Under the pieces are notes generated by a model. It was not told the DNA's origin. It worked only from the letters and a program-made list of their open reading frames with translations, and searched no databases. Position numbers and translations under genes: made by a program. A stretch of 20,782 nucleotides of DNA from Undivivens sp041654215 (lineage in GTDB: Bacteria > Omnitrophota > Gorgyraeia > Gygaellales > Profunditerraquicolaceae): assembly GCA_041654215.1 (NCBI GenBank), contig JBAZDY010000020.1, forward strand, positions 1 through 20,782. The letters run 5' to 3'. This document shows positions 1 through 6,816 of the stretch, piece by piece (within the stretch, counting starts at the first letter, position 1; each line of letters begins with the position of its first letter).

Positions 1-158
1 GCTCCGTTATTCAGGATATATTCTATTGTCGGCAGAGTGGCGCGGATACGCGTGTCGTCGGTAATGTTCAACGAAGCGTCCTGCGGCACATTAAAATCAG
101 CCCGCATCAGAACGTTTCTGCCTTTAAAGTCGATATCTTTTACCGTCATTTTGCCCAT
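1..158 (-). CDS. pgk: Phosphoglycerate kinase, N-terminal part (runs off left edge)
   Basis: This is the start of a phosphoglycerate kinase, the glycolytic enzyme that interconverts 1,3-bisphosphoglycerate plus ADP and 3-phosphoglycerate plus ATP in the cytoplasm. Only the first 52 codons are present. The segment VLMRADFNVPQD followed by ITDDTRIRATLPTIEYIL is the family's typical N-terminal substrate-binding stretch, including the arginines that contact the phosphoglycerate. Two in-frame ATGs exist, at 158 and 149. The one at 158 is preferred because GGAGG lies 5 bases before it, whereas it is 14 bases from the other. A good promoter sits at 199-227, so pgk is probably transcribed from its own start rather than only by read-through from the gene at 273-1307. 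Confidence 0.93.
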   Translation of the reverse strand, partial: MGKMTVKDIDFKGRNVLMRADFNVPQDASLNITDDTRIRATLPTIEYILNNG

Positions 159-198
159 TTCCGCCTCCGCTCAATTAAATATTCAGTAGAATTTTTCT

Positions 199-227
199 AT
201 ACTACAATAAAGCGCGGTTTTTGTCAA
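199..227 (-). promoter_or_regulatory. Sigma-70-type promoter for pgk
   Basis: On the minus strand a perfect TTGACA (222-227) is followed after 17 bases by TAGTAT (199-204). Transcription would start near 192 and leave a leader of about 34 bases before the pgk start at 158. Confidence 0.75.
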
Positions 228-272
228 ATACAATCAAAACCTAAAGTATTTAATATAACAATATAATGTATA

Positions 273-1307
273 TTATTGTAATGAAAGCAGTGCGATGATC
301 TGCCCTTTATCCTGCGCAGGGGCCTGCGGCGCAAAACGTTCCATTGCCTTACCGACAACCGCTCCAAACATCTTCTGCTGATCCGTCCCTTTCATCGCGT
401 ATCCGGGAACGGAAGAGGTAACCAGCAGATCTCCGGGTTCTATGGTACCGTTTTCAAGACAGACATTAACCGCCACTTGTCCGACAATTGTAACAAACTC
501 ATGTTGTCTGCCGGTCTTGCGCAAAGCGTCCTGCTTGTTTCCTATTAAAAAAATGGCCGTGCTCTTTGCCGAATTTTCCTCGGATGATACTATTCCGGCT
601 ACCAGACGGTCATAAGGGACTTTTCCACGAGACAACACACGGTCCTTCCCCGCTACCAGCACGACGACATCACCCGGTGACACTTCCCCTTCCACAGGCA
701 TGATCTCAGCGACATCAAAAACGTGCTTTGTCGCTGAGGCCTGCGGATTGGAACAGCCTATCCTGCCGTTTACGTACAATTCCAGGGCCGGTGTGGTATT
801 GGCATCTCCTATAACCAGGTTGGCACCCTGAATATTCAATTCATTATTATCCAGCAGTATAATCCTGGCGTCATAATCCACGCTATTATCGTTGGAAAAA
901 TCGATATAAGGCGTTCCTGAATTGTCTATCTCACGCAATTCTATGACAGAATGGCCTGCAGCCGGACCGAATAATACCGAAGCACTGCTGTCGGCTGCCA
1001 GCCCGAAGCCATTAAGGTCCAGTTTTATCAGGTTCCAGTCCGCGCCGCTAAGAGGGGTGGTCCGGTTTACTGCGATCGTTCCTTTGACGAATAGATTACC
1101 GCTGGTGGTCGGTATATCGGAAGCATTTAAACTGTCGTCGCCGTTCATATCGCCGACAGCCATTTTACTGGCCAGTAACTGATCATAGATGCCGTTAGGC
1201 GAAGGATAATAGGTAGTAACAGTAATATCCTCGGCAAAACAGTCGTTCAATCCGGAAAACAATATTGAAACGCCTCCTAAAACCGCGAGAACGATTCTTT
1301 TAATCAC
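273..1307 (-). CDS. Secreted TTYYPSP-type surface protein with calcium-loop-like motif
   Basis: The product is a 344-residue exported protein of unknown function. Residues 1-25 form a signal peptide (KR, hydrophobic core, cleavage after CFA). The mature protein begins with ITVTTYYPSPNGIY, an opening I associate with large families of secreted proteins in Omnitrophota. Residues 53-64 (DMNGDDSLNASD) have the acidic spacing of an EF-hand or dockerin-type calcium loop, present once. The C-terminal half, about residues 195-344, alternates short strands with GDVVVL, VAGIVS, GQVAVNV, GDLLVTSS and GAVVGKA, resembling the C-terminal head domain of phage-tail-like or S74-associated proteins. The start codon is GTG, with AAAGGTGG six bases upstream. 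It has its own promoter and pgk lies downstream. The export call is firm; the role (surface appendage or adhesion) is a guess. Confidence 0.8.
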   Translation of the reverse strand: MIKRIVLAVLGGVSILFSGLNDCFAEDITVTTYYPSPNGIYDQLLASKMAVGDMNGDDSLNASDIPTTSGNLFVKGTIAVNRTTPLSGADWNLIKLDLNGFGLAADSSASVLFGPAAGHSVIELREIDNSGTPYIDFSNDNSVDYDARIILLDNNELNIQGANLVIGDANTTPALELYVNGRIGCSNPQASATKHVFDVAEIMPVEGEVSPGDVVVLVAGKDRVLSRGKVPYDRLVAGIVSSEENSAKSTAIFLIGNKQDALRKTGRQHEFVTIVGQVAVNVCLENGTIEPGDLLVTSSVPGYAMKGTDQQKMFGAVVGKAMERFAPQAPAQDKGQIIALLSLQ

Positions 1308-1351
1308 TACACGCCACCTTTCAACAATACACCCAAACGATTATTTTTAAT

Positions 1352-1380
1352 ATTTAACCATCGTTTTCTGCCTTTGTCAA
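1352..1380 (-). promoter_or_regulatory. Promoter for the secreted TTYYPSP protein
   Basis: On the minus strand a perfect TTGACA (1375-1380) is separated by 17 bases from TTAAAT (1352-1357, 4 of 6 matches to TATAAT). The predicted start lies near 1345, about 38 bases before the GTG start codon. Confidence 0.6.
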
Positions 1381-1409
1381 GTTGCCGGGATTAAAAGGCT
1401 TTTCTACCC

Positions 1410-1438
1410 TTGCCTTTAACGGCGGGTTTGGTTATCAT
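1410..1438 (+). promoter_or_regulatory. Promoter for tatD-tcdA, possibly leaderless
   Basis: TTGCCT (1410-1415, 4 of 6) is 17 bases from TATCAT (1433-1438, 5 of 6). Transcription seven bases after the -10 box would begin at about 1445, directly at the ATG at 1446. Only a weak AGG lies before the start codon. The promoter sits back to back with that of the minus-strand gene. Confidence 0.5.
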
Positions 1439-1445
1439 ATAGGTT

Positions 1446-2213
1446 ATGATGCAGGACGCGCATTCGCATATACAGGATTGCGGAGCAGCCGCCGCGGTTG
1501 AATTACTGCGCGAGGCTTCTTCCGTCGGGATAAAACGCATATTCTGCGATTCCACTTCGCCGCTCAATTTTCAACTTCTGAAAGACCTGGCATCCGATCG
1601 GGCGATAGTCCCTTTCTTCGGCCTGCACCCCTGGCATGCAGCTTCCGCCCCGGCCGGATGGCTGGAATCACTTTCTGCAATAATGGCAACGTTTTCCTTC
1701 TGCGCAGTCGGGGAGATCGGACTCGACAAGGGTAAACGCGGGCCGGATATATTCCTGCAGGAGGATATATTCCGCAAACAACTGGAACTCGCAATTCAAA
1801 TCCGCAGGCCGGTAACGATACACTGCGTGAAGGCCTGGAAAAAACTGCTGGATATCCTTAAATCATACGGCCGGGAACTGCCGCCGTTCTTGCTGCACGC
1901 CTTTTCCGGCAAGCCTGAGGAGCTTGCGGAACTCGCGGCCCTGGGGGCTTTCGTATCCTTCTCTCCCCAGGCGCTCTTCTCCGGCAACCCGGAAGTCGAA
2001 ATGACGCTCCACTCCGTGCCGACAGACCGGCTGCTGCTGGAAAGCGACTTCCCCTACAGATTTAACGGAGAGGTGAACGGTCCAGCGTACGCCGGGCTGT
2101 TATCACGGGTGTACGGAAAGGCCGCGGAAATATTGCGCGTCGAACGCGAAGAACTGGAAGAAAGGATTTGGAATAATGGATCGCTTTTTACGCACGGAAT
2201 TACTGCTCGGTAA
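1446..2213 (+). CDS. tatD: TatD-family metal-dependent DNase
   Basis: A cytoplasmic TatD-type hydrolase of 255 residues, the usual length, with a TIM-barrel fold and two metals. Known members are 3'-5' exonucleases or D-aminoacyl-tRNA deacylases. The metal ligands are in place: H6 and H8 in DAHSHIQD, E90 in AVGEIGLD, H126 in TIHC, H151 in LLHAFSG, and D201 in LLESDFPY. The ATG at 1446 is used although ATG at 1449 is equally possible; the Shine-Dalgarno match is weak and the message may be leaderless. Its last 38 bases overlap tcdA in another frame, so the two are translationally coupled. The family is certain; the exact substrate is not. Confidence 0.9.
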   Translation: MMQDAHSHIQDCGAAAAVELLREASSVGIKRIFCDSTSPLNFQLLKDLASDRAIVPFFGLHPWHAASAPAGWLESLSAIMATFSFCAVGEIGLDKGKRGPDIFLQEDIFRKQLELAIQIRRPVTIHCVKAWKKLLDILKSYGRELPPFLLHAFSGKPEELAELAALGAFVSFSPQALFSGNPEVEMTLHSVPTDRLLLESDFPYRFNGEVNGPAYAGLLSRVYGKAAEILRVEREELEERIWNNGSLFTHGITAR

Positions 2214-2916
2214 GAAAGCATTGTCCCTCCTGCGCAAAAGCCGCGTGACGATAATCGGTCTCGGCGCGGTAGGCAGTCATTGTCTGGAAAGTCTAACGCG
2301 CGCCGGGACAGGGAATTTCAACCTGGCGGATTTCGACGTGATAAAAAAAAGCGACTTAAACCGCAACATGCTGGCGCTGGAAGAGACGGTAGGCAAATAC
2401 AAAACCGAGGCCGCCGCCGCCCGCGTGCTTTCCATAAACCCTTCCTGCGGGATAACGCTCTTCAACGAAATGGTTGACGGGAGTAATATCGGCAAGATCT
2501 GTTCGGGAAGCGATGCGGTGGTGGACGCGGTCGACTCTCTCGGGCCAAAGACGGAAATACTCGCTTATCTGGCGACCCATAGAATACCTTCGGTCTCATC
2601 CATGGGCGCCGCGTTAAGAAAAGACCCCTCTGCGGTGCGCTCGGGAGACATCGCGCAGGCTCTCTTCTGCCCGCTGGCGCAAAGACTGCGCAAACGCCTC
2701 AGAAAAAACGGCGTCACTTCATCAGGCATACTCTGCGTTTACTCCGAAGAGAAACCCGCAGCGGCCTCAACCGCAGGACAAGAAGAAGAATATTTCAAAA
2801 GGGGACGTCAACGGCAGATACTCGGCAGTGTACCGACGGTGCCGGCGGCCTTCGGGATAACGCTCGCCGCCATGGTCCTGGAAATACTGCTCAACCCAAA
2901 AGGGATAAAACGTTAA
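2176..2916 (+). CDS. tcdA: TcdA-like tRNA threonylcarbamoyladenosine dehydratase (E1/ThiF fold)
   Basis: A 246-residue E1-like enzyme. TcdA (CsdL/YgdL) uses ATP to cyclise threonylcarbamoyl-adenosine 37 of tRNAs. The ATP-binding part is clear: GLGAVGSH at 28-35, the acidic ADFD at 51-54, the LNRN arginine finger region at 61-64, and KYK at 74-76. The later SSMGAALRKDPSAVRSGDI and PTVPAAFGITLAAMVLEILL segments fit the TcdA/CsdL group rather than ThiF or MoeB, and no zinc-binding CxxC pair is seen. It starts inside tatD (38-base overlap), with AAGGA ahead of the ATG. Its stop codon overlaps the stop of the convergent lipoprotein gene by four bases. ThiF-like alternatives cannot be excluded by eye. 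Confidence 0.83.
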   Translation: MDRFLRTELLLGKKALSLLRKSRVTIIGLGAVGSHCLESLTRAGTGNFNLADFDVIKKSDLNRNMLALEETVGKYKTEAAAARVLSINPSCGITLFNEMVDGSNIGKICSGSDAVVDAVDSLGPKTEILAYLATHRIPSVSSMGAALRKDPSAVRSGDIAQALFCPLAQRLRKRLRKNGVTSSGILCVYSEEKPAAASTAGQEEEYFKRGRQRQILGSVPTVPAAFGITLAAMVLEILLNPKGIKR

Positions 2917-3314
2917 CGGCGTTCCGGCAGATGCCCGGCAATACTATCCATCAGGATTCTTTCCGCCGCCTTGTCGCCTTTTACCCCCACGCGCACTTCG
3001 ATACGGGAAACACCTGGTGAAATACGGTGGATATCTACCCAGACCGTGCTGCCGTCGTAATAAGTACTGAGCAGCTGCGCCATATCGCTCTTGACGGTCT
3101 CCTTCCTTATGAGCATCGCCTTGTCTCTCAACCCTTCTTTAGAGGCGCGCAGCGCTTCCTCAAAAGGAACTCCGGTTTCATAAACGAGTTTTCCCGACAG
3201 CCAGACCGCGGTCCCCACGCCTCCTCCTACAGCGCCTGCCAGCAGCGCCACGCAGCCGCAAAGGTTGAGAGCCAGGCCGGCACAGACTATGGAAAGAGCT
3301 ATTCGCTTGAACAA
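2913..3314 (-). CDS. DUF3568-type small lipoprotein
   Basis: A 133-residue predicted lipoprotein. Residues 1-20 form a lipoprotein signal with the lipobox LCGC, cysteine 21 being the lipid-modified residue. A short glycine- and alanine-rich stretch follows (LLAGAVGGGVGTAVW), then a domain typical of DUF3568, with LVYETGVPFEEALRASKEGL and a strand-rich C-terminus ending VDIHRISPGVSRIEVRVGV. Function is unknown. The start codon is TTG, chosen because a near-perfect GGAGGTG lies six bases before it and the signal peptide begins there. The gene converges on tcdA with overlapping stop codons. It probably stands alone, since the terminator at 3340-3373 separates it from the upstream DedA gene. Confidence 0.8.
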   Translation of the reverse strand: MFKRIALSIVCAGLALNLCGCVALLAGAVGGGVGTAVWLSGKLVYETGVPFEEALRASKEGLRDKAMLIRKETVKSDMAQLLSTYYDGSTVWVDIHRISPGVSRIEVRVGVKGDKAAERILMDSIAGHLPERR

Positions 3315-3339
3315 ATCCCACCTCCGTATGAAAAAGATG

Positions 3340-3373
3340 AATAACTTCCCCGGACGCGGGGAATTATTTTTTT
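3340..3373. terminator. Two-way intrinsic terminator
   Basis: An arm AATAA(C)TTCCCC (3340-3351) pairs with GGGGAATTATT (3358-3368) around a six-base loop, with one bulged C. On the plus strand it runs into seven T (3367-3373). On the minus strand it is followed by CATCTTTTT. It overlaps the stop codon of the DedA gene and can end that transcript. On the plus strand it would stop tatD-tcdA read-through that has crossed the lipoprotein gene in antisense. Confidence 0.7.
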
Positions 3374-3983
3374 ATCCTGCCGCATGCTTCAGCAATAAAT
3401 AACCGCCGATAAGCATGATGAGAAAAACCACGGAAAAGATATCAAAATATTTCTCGACCGTCTTCTGGATCCCGGCCCCGAATATCCTGATGGACCCGGA
3501 GACCATAAAAAATCTCCCGGCCCTGCCGACCAAGGAAGCGCACACCAGCACCGGCAGGGATATTCTGAAGACCCCGGCGGAAATAGTTATCGCTTTGTAA
3601 GGTATGGGAGTAAAGGCGGCGGTAAAAACGGTAAAAAAAGCGTTCTCGCCGTATTTCCTGCCGATAACCGATATCACTTCCCGCAGATTATAAGTATTTA
3701 TGATCCATTTCCCGATAGTCTCGTACAAAAAGAACCCGATAGAATATCCCAGGAGAGCGCCCAGGACCGATCCCGCTGTGCATATACAGGCATATTTCAA
3801 CCATTTCTCCCTCTTGGCCGCGGTCATCGCCACCAGCAGGACGTCCGGAGGAACCGGAAAAACCGAACTCTCTATGAACGCCACCCCGAAAAGCGCCCGA
3901 GGCGCGTGCGGCGAACCGGACTGCCGCAGCGTCCAGTCATACATTCTTCTCAGCCAGTAAAAAGGAGAAATCTTTCTTAACAT
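3372..3983 (-). CDS. DedA/YqaA-family (VTT domain) membrane protein
   Basis: A 203-residue integral membrane protein of the DedA/SNARE-associated (VTT) family, YqaA subgroup. Known relatives act as lipid scramblases or transporters, for example moving undecaprenyl phosphate or phosphatidylethanolamine across the inner membrane. The signature FIESSVFPVPPDVLLVAM lies at about residues 36-53, followed by the glycine-rich GSVLGALLGYSIGFF. The re-entrant TAAFTPIPYKAITISAGVF and two further membrane segments complete the fold, with a hydrophobic C-terminal helix. The ATG at 3983 has no good Shine-Dalgarno sequence. The methionine 13 codons further in has GAGAAG just before it and is a possible alternative. 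No partner gene gives a clue to its substrate. Confidence 0.85.
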   Translation of the reverse strand: MLRKISPFYWLRRMYDWTLRQSGSPHAPRALFGVAFIESSVFPVPPDVLLVAMTAAKREKWLKYACICTAGSVLGALLGYSIGFFLYETIGKWIINTYNLREVISVIGRKYGENAFFTVFTAAFTPIPYKAITISAGVFRISLPVLVCASLVGRAGRFFMVSGSIRIFGAGIQKTVEKYFDIFSVVFLIMLIGGYLLLKHAAG

Positions 3984-4017
3984 ATTTTTAGCGTTATTGA
4001 TTCCGCTCAGCCAGTGT

Positions 4018-4045
4018 ATTATCCTCTATCCGGCCTGAAAGTCCA
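4018..4045 (-). promoter_or_regulatory. Promoter for the DedA gene
   Basis: On the minus strand TGGACT (4040-4045, 4 of 6) is followed after 16 bases by GATAAT (4018-4023, 5 of 6). The predicted start near 4011 leaves a leader of about 27 bases. Confidence 0.45.
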
Positions 4046-4068
4046 GTAAAAGGTGGATTACTCTCAGT

Positions 4069-4091
4069 GAAACCCGGGGTTTCTTTCTCGA
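4069..4091. repeat. Short hairpin repeat after treT
   Basis: The stretch GAAACCCGGGGTTTC (4069-4083) folds on itself. Its right part, CCCGGGGTTTCTTTCTCGA (4073-4091), recurs with one change at 10691-10709. It may act as the end of the treT transcript, although no T-run follows it on the minus strand. Confidence 0.5.
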
Positions 4092-4100
4092 CTTTTTAAA

Positions 4101-5312
4101 CTATATTCTGATCATGTCTCCGCTGGTATACAGCGAGACGAAAAGCAGCAGATAATTCCTCAAATGCGTGGTGAGGAGAAAGTTGTTGCGGACGTGCCGG
4201 CGGCCGTTCTCGCCGAGCCCGGCGGCGTAAGCCGGATTTCCGAGCAGTTGTTTCAAGGCGAAAGCCGCCCCGTCTATTGAATGACACAACAGCCCCGAAT
4301 AACGGTGCTTTATCTGCAGAGGTATCCCGCCGACCCCTGAAGCCACTACGGGCTTGCCTTTCCATAACGCCTCGGTAACCGTCAAGCCGAAACCCTCTTT
4401 GAGCGACTTCTGCATAATCACCGTGGAGCCTCTTTGCAGGGCGTTTATCTCGAGATCGTTCTGCTTCATAAGCAATATGTGTATATCTGGATCTCCCTGC
4501 GCTTTTTCTCTGACTTCGGAAAGGACCGACATACCTTCCGGGTCGTCGGAAGCAGTGCCCCCGGCAAGTACGAGCCGGCAGTCGGCGTGCTTGCGCGCCA
4601 AACGGAAAGCTTCAATCACCCCTACCGGATCCTTCAGGCGGTCGAAACGCGATATCTGGGTAATCACCGGTTTATCGCGCGGGATACCGTATTTATCCAT
4701 CACCTGCTTGACAGTCTCATCCGGCAGTTCCCGGTTTTTGTCGCTTAAAGGATCTATCGAAGGAGAAATGAGAAACTGCCTGATGGGAAGCCGCATGGAG
4801 AAAGAAGGCGCCGAAAAAACTGCGGAGTCGTAACGCGGGATGAAATCCATGAGAAAATCCCAAACCCTGCGCGAAGGATTGGAGACGTCGATATGACAGC
4901 GCCAGAGCCACTTGTTCCCGGATTTCTTCTCCACAAGCATTATCGGCTGGGGGTCGTGGACGAAAACGATGTCCGCGCCGGTATCCATTTCCTGCGCGTT
5001 CTTCCTGCCGGTCTCGCGGAATATCTCGAAATCGGCAGCAGTCACTTCTTCCGGCCTGCCGTGCAGCGCGTTGTGGAATTTCTTGGTCACTTCGAAAAAC
5101 TGCTCTCCGCCCTTTATCACGTCCCAGCGGGTGTCGACCCCTACCTCCTTGAGCAGAGGTACCATCCGGTTCAATATCTCGGCCACCCCGCCTCCCACGG
5201 CGGTCGAATTAACATGCTGTATCTTTTTACCGCGCAGCCTCTCCGCCAGGATATTGAGGTCGTCCACGGCCGCCTGTCCCACTACCGGTATATAATCCTT
5301 CAGCTTCGACAT
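4101..5312 (-). CDS. treT: Trehalose synthase TreT (GT4 glycosyltransferase)
   Basis: A 403-residue GT4-family retaining glycosyltransferase that closely resembles TreT, which makes trehalose in one step from a nucleoside-diphosphate glucose and free glucose. The N-terminal HVNSTAVGGGVAEIL (33-47) and WDVIKGGEQFFEVTKKFHNALHG (63-85) are typical of TreT. ISRFDRLKDP (220-229) opens the donor-binding Rossmann domain. E306 and E314 form the EX7E motif in the stretch EGFGLTVTE. Length matches the family. The ATG at 5312 lies inside the end of the DUF5752 gene (13-base overlap), with AAGGA ten bases upstream, so translation is coupled. It is the last gene of the trehalose operon. It could use other acceptors, but the neighbours support trehalose. 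Confidence 0.9.
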   Translation of the reverse strand: MSKLKDYIPVVGQAAVDDLNILAERLRGKKIQHVNSTAVGGGVAEILNRMVPLLKEVGVDTRWDVIKGGEQFFEVTKKFHNALHGRPEEVTAADFEIFRETGRKNAQEMDTGADIVFVHDPQPIMLVEKKSGNKWLWRCHIDVSNPSRRVWDFLMDFIPRYDSAVFSAPSFSMRLPIRQFLISPSIDPLSDKNRELPDETVKQVMDKYGIPRDKPVITQISRFDRLKDPVGVIEAFRLARKHADCRLVLAGGTASDDPEGMSVLSEVREKAQGDPDIHILLMKQNDLEINALQRGSTVIMQKSLKEGFGLTVTEALWKGKPVVASGVGGIPLQIKHRYSGLLCHSIDGAAFALKQLLGNPAYAAGLGENGRRHVRNNFLLTTHLRNYLLLFVSLYTSGDMIRI

Positions 5313-5983
5313 AGACAGCCTATCCTTTTTTCCACTATAGACACTATACTGTTTTTTAGTCCATCCAGACTCTGGGTATAAGGATCGAGCCTGGATATCA
5401 GGCCGGCGGTTGCTTCATCGCCCAGAGAAAGCCTTATCCAGCTGGAAAAATCGTTGTCGTTATGGTCAAGCCTCAGTTTCGCCTCTATAAAGTGAAAATA
5501 TATGCAGTCCACGCTCACCTGCTTCAATATGTCAAGGAATTCTTTCAGCGTGTAAGCCTGCCTGCCGAGTGAATAGATGAAACTCACCGATTTGATGAAA
5601 TGGAACTCCTCCCCCTCGCCGGAAAACCGGAATTGGGCAAGCGGCGATTCTTTCAGATGCCCTTCTATCACGGAAACGATGGCCGCTCTTATTTCGTGTA
5701 TGGAAGAGAACTGTACGGTGTCTATCGCCGCCAGTTTTTCCCCCAGTCTGGCGTCCCCGACGGCCGAGGAGACCCAATAAGCGAAATCGTTCAAAGGTTC
5801 TGAGACGAAGGCGTCGTGCTGCTGCAGAAAACTGTGCGTGTGATGATAAATGGCCGCGCCCGGCGCCTCTTTGATCAGACCGAGCAGCTGCGGGATGGTC
5901 GCGGCCTTCAAACCGGTCAATTCCGGCAAATTAAGACGCGAAAAGAAAACGAAAGGTTCCGCCGCCCTCTTTAGCTCCGGCAT
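5300..5983 (-). CDS. DUF5752-family protein of the trehalose operon
   Basis: A 227-residue soluble protein that matches my memory of DUF5752, found beside trehalose or sugar glycosyltransferase genes. It has no signal peptide or membrane segment. It begins AAEPFVFFSRLNLPELTGLKAATIPQLL and carries IYHHTHSFLQQHD at about residues 45-57, then a helical region with FHFIKSVSFIYSLGRQAYTL and YFHFIEAKLRL. The conserved histidines suggest ligand or metal binding, but this is unproven. It overlaps otsB upstream and treT downstream by 13 bases each, so its level is likely tied to both enzymes. GGGAG lies eight bases before its ATG. A regulatory or accessory role in trehalose synthesis is an inference from position only. 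Confidence 0.8.
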   Translation of the reverse strand: MPELKRAAEPFVFFSRLNLPELTGLKAATIPQLLGLIKEAPGAAIYHHTHSFLQQHDAFVSEPLNDFAYWVSSAVGDARLGEKLAAIDTVQFSSIHEIRAAIVSVIEGHLKESPLAQFRFSGEGEEFHFIKSVSFIYSLGRQAYTLKEFLDILKQVSVDCIYFHFIEAKLRLDHNDNDFSSWIRLSLGDEATAGLISRLDPYTQSLDGLKNSIVSIVEKRIGCLCRS

Positions 5984-6765
5984 ATGCTTGTCTCCCTGAG
6001 CGCGCGTAATTCCCGCAGAAAAAGAACAGCCTCCCGCGGCGAATTCAGATAATATCCGGCCGCCGAAGCGCGTTTAGCGCCCACGTAAACGGTTATCCCC
6101 CGGTGTTTGAGCGCGCGGAAGGCGTCCTCGTCGGTCCTATCGTCTCCCAAATAAAGCGGAGTTACATTTCCGGCGCCGCGCAATATCTCTTTAACGGCCG
6201 TGCCTTTATTATGCCTGCCCGGCGGCAATATCTCCAGAACTTTTTTGCCTTTTTTAACGGCGGCCGCGCCTTCGTTTACGGCCCGGGCGACCGCGCCCCG
6301 AAAGACCTTCTTCGCCAGCGACGTCCCCCGCTTATCCGCCAGCCGGAAATGCAGCGCCAGAGATATACGTTTGTCTTCGCAGATGATCCCCTTGATTCCT
6401 TTCACTCCGGCGGTGATCCTCCTGTTTATGCCGGACAATACCGCCCGGTAACCCGGCGGGGCATAATCCAATTCCCCTTTCCCCGGAATAAACATCTCGT
6501 AACCGTGATTACCGACATAAACGACGTTGCCGACACCCACACGTTTCCTGATATCGGAAAGCGCTCTGCCGCTGACCACCGCCACCCGGCATCCGGGCAG
6601 AGAGGCCAGACGCTTCAACAGCCGCGCCGTCGCCGCCGGCGTGCGCGCGTCCTGCGGCCTGCCGGCGATAGGGACCAGAGTGCCGTCATAGTCGAGAAAA
6701 ACGAAAAGACCGCCCCGTTTCAGCCGCGCGCGCAGCCGGTTTTCTTGTAAGTCAAGACGCTGCAT
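5971..6765 (-). CDS. otsB: Trehalose-6-phosphate phosphatase
   Basis: A 264-residue HAD-family phosphatase that removes phosphate from trehalose-6-phosphate to give trehalose in the cytoplasm. HAD motif I is DYDGT, with nucleophile D25 and acid D27. Motif II is VVSGR at 63-67. The cap region contains YVGNHGYEM (83-91), typical of trehalose phosphatases. Lysine-rich VLEILPPGRHNKG (176-188) is motif III, and GDDRTDEDAF (207-216) is motif IV. Length agrees with OtsB. It follows otsA by 51 bases, has AAGGA upstream of its ATG, and its end overlaps the DUF5752 start by 13 bases. All catalytic residues are present, so it should be active. Confidence 0.94.
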   Translation of the reverse strand: MQRLDLQENRLRARLKRGGLFVFLDYDGTLVPIAGRPQDARTPAATARLLKRLASLPGCRVAVVSGRALSDIRKRVGVGNVVYVGNHGYEMFIPGKGELDYAPPGYRAVLSGINRRITAGVKGIKGIICEDKRISLALHFRLADKRGTSLAKKVFRGAVARAVNEGAAAVKKGKKVLEILPPGRHNKGTAVKEILRGAGNVTPLYLGDDRTDEDAFRALKHRGITVYVGAKRASAAGYYLNSPREAVLFLRELRALRETSICRS

Positions 6766-6816
6766 CCAACCTGTCCTTTAAGGCAAATTGCCGCTTGATT
6801 TTTAAATACATGCGGG

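Noticed and set aside
6103..6750. Plus-strand frame of 215 codons opposite otsB
   Set aside because: Antisense shadow of a gene with all HAD catalytic motifs; no domain of its own.
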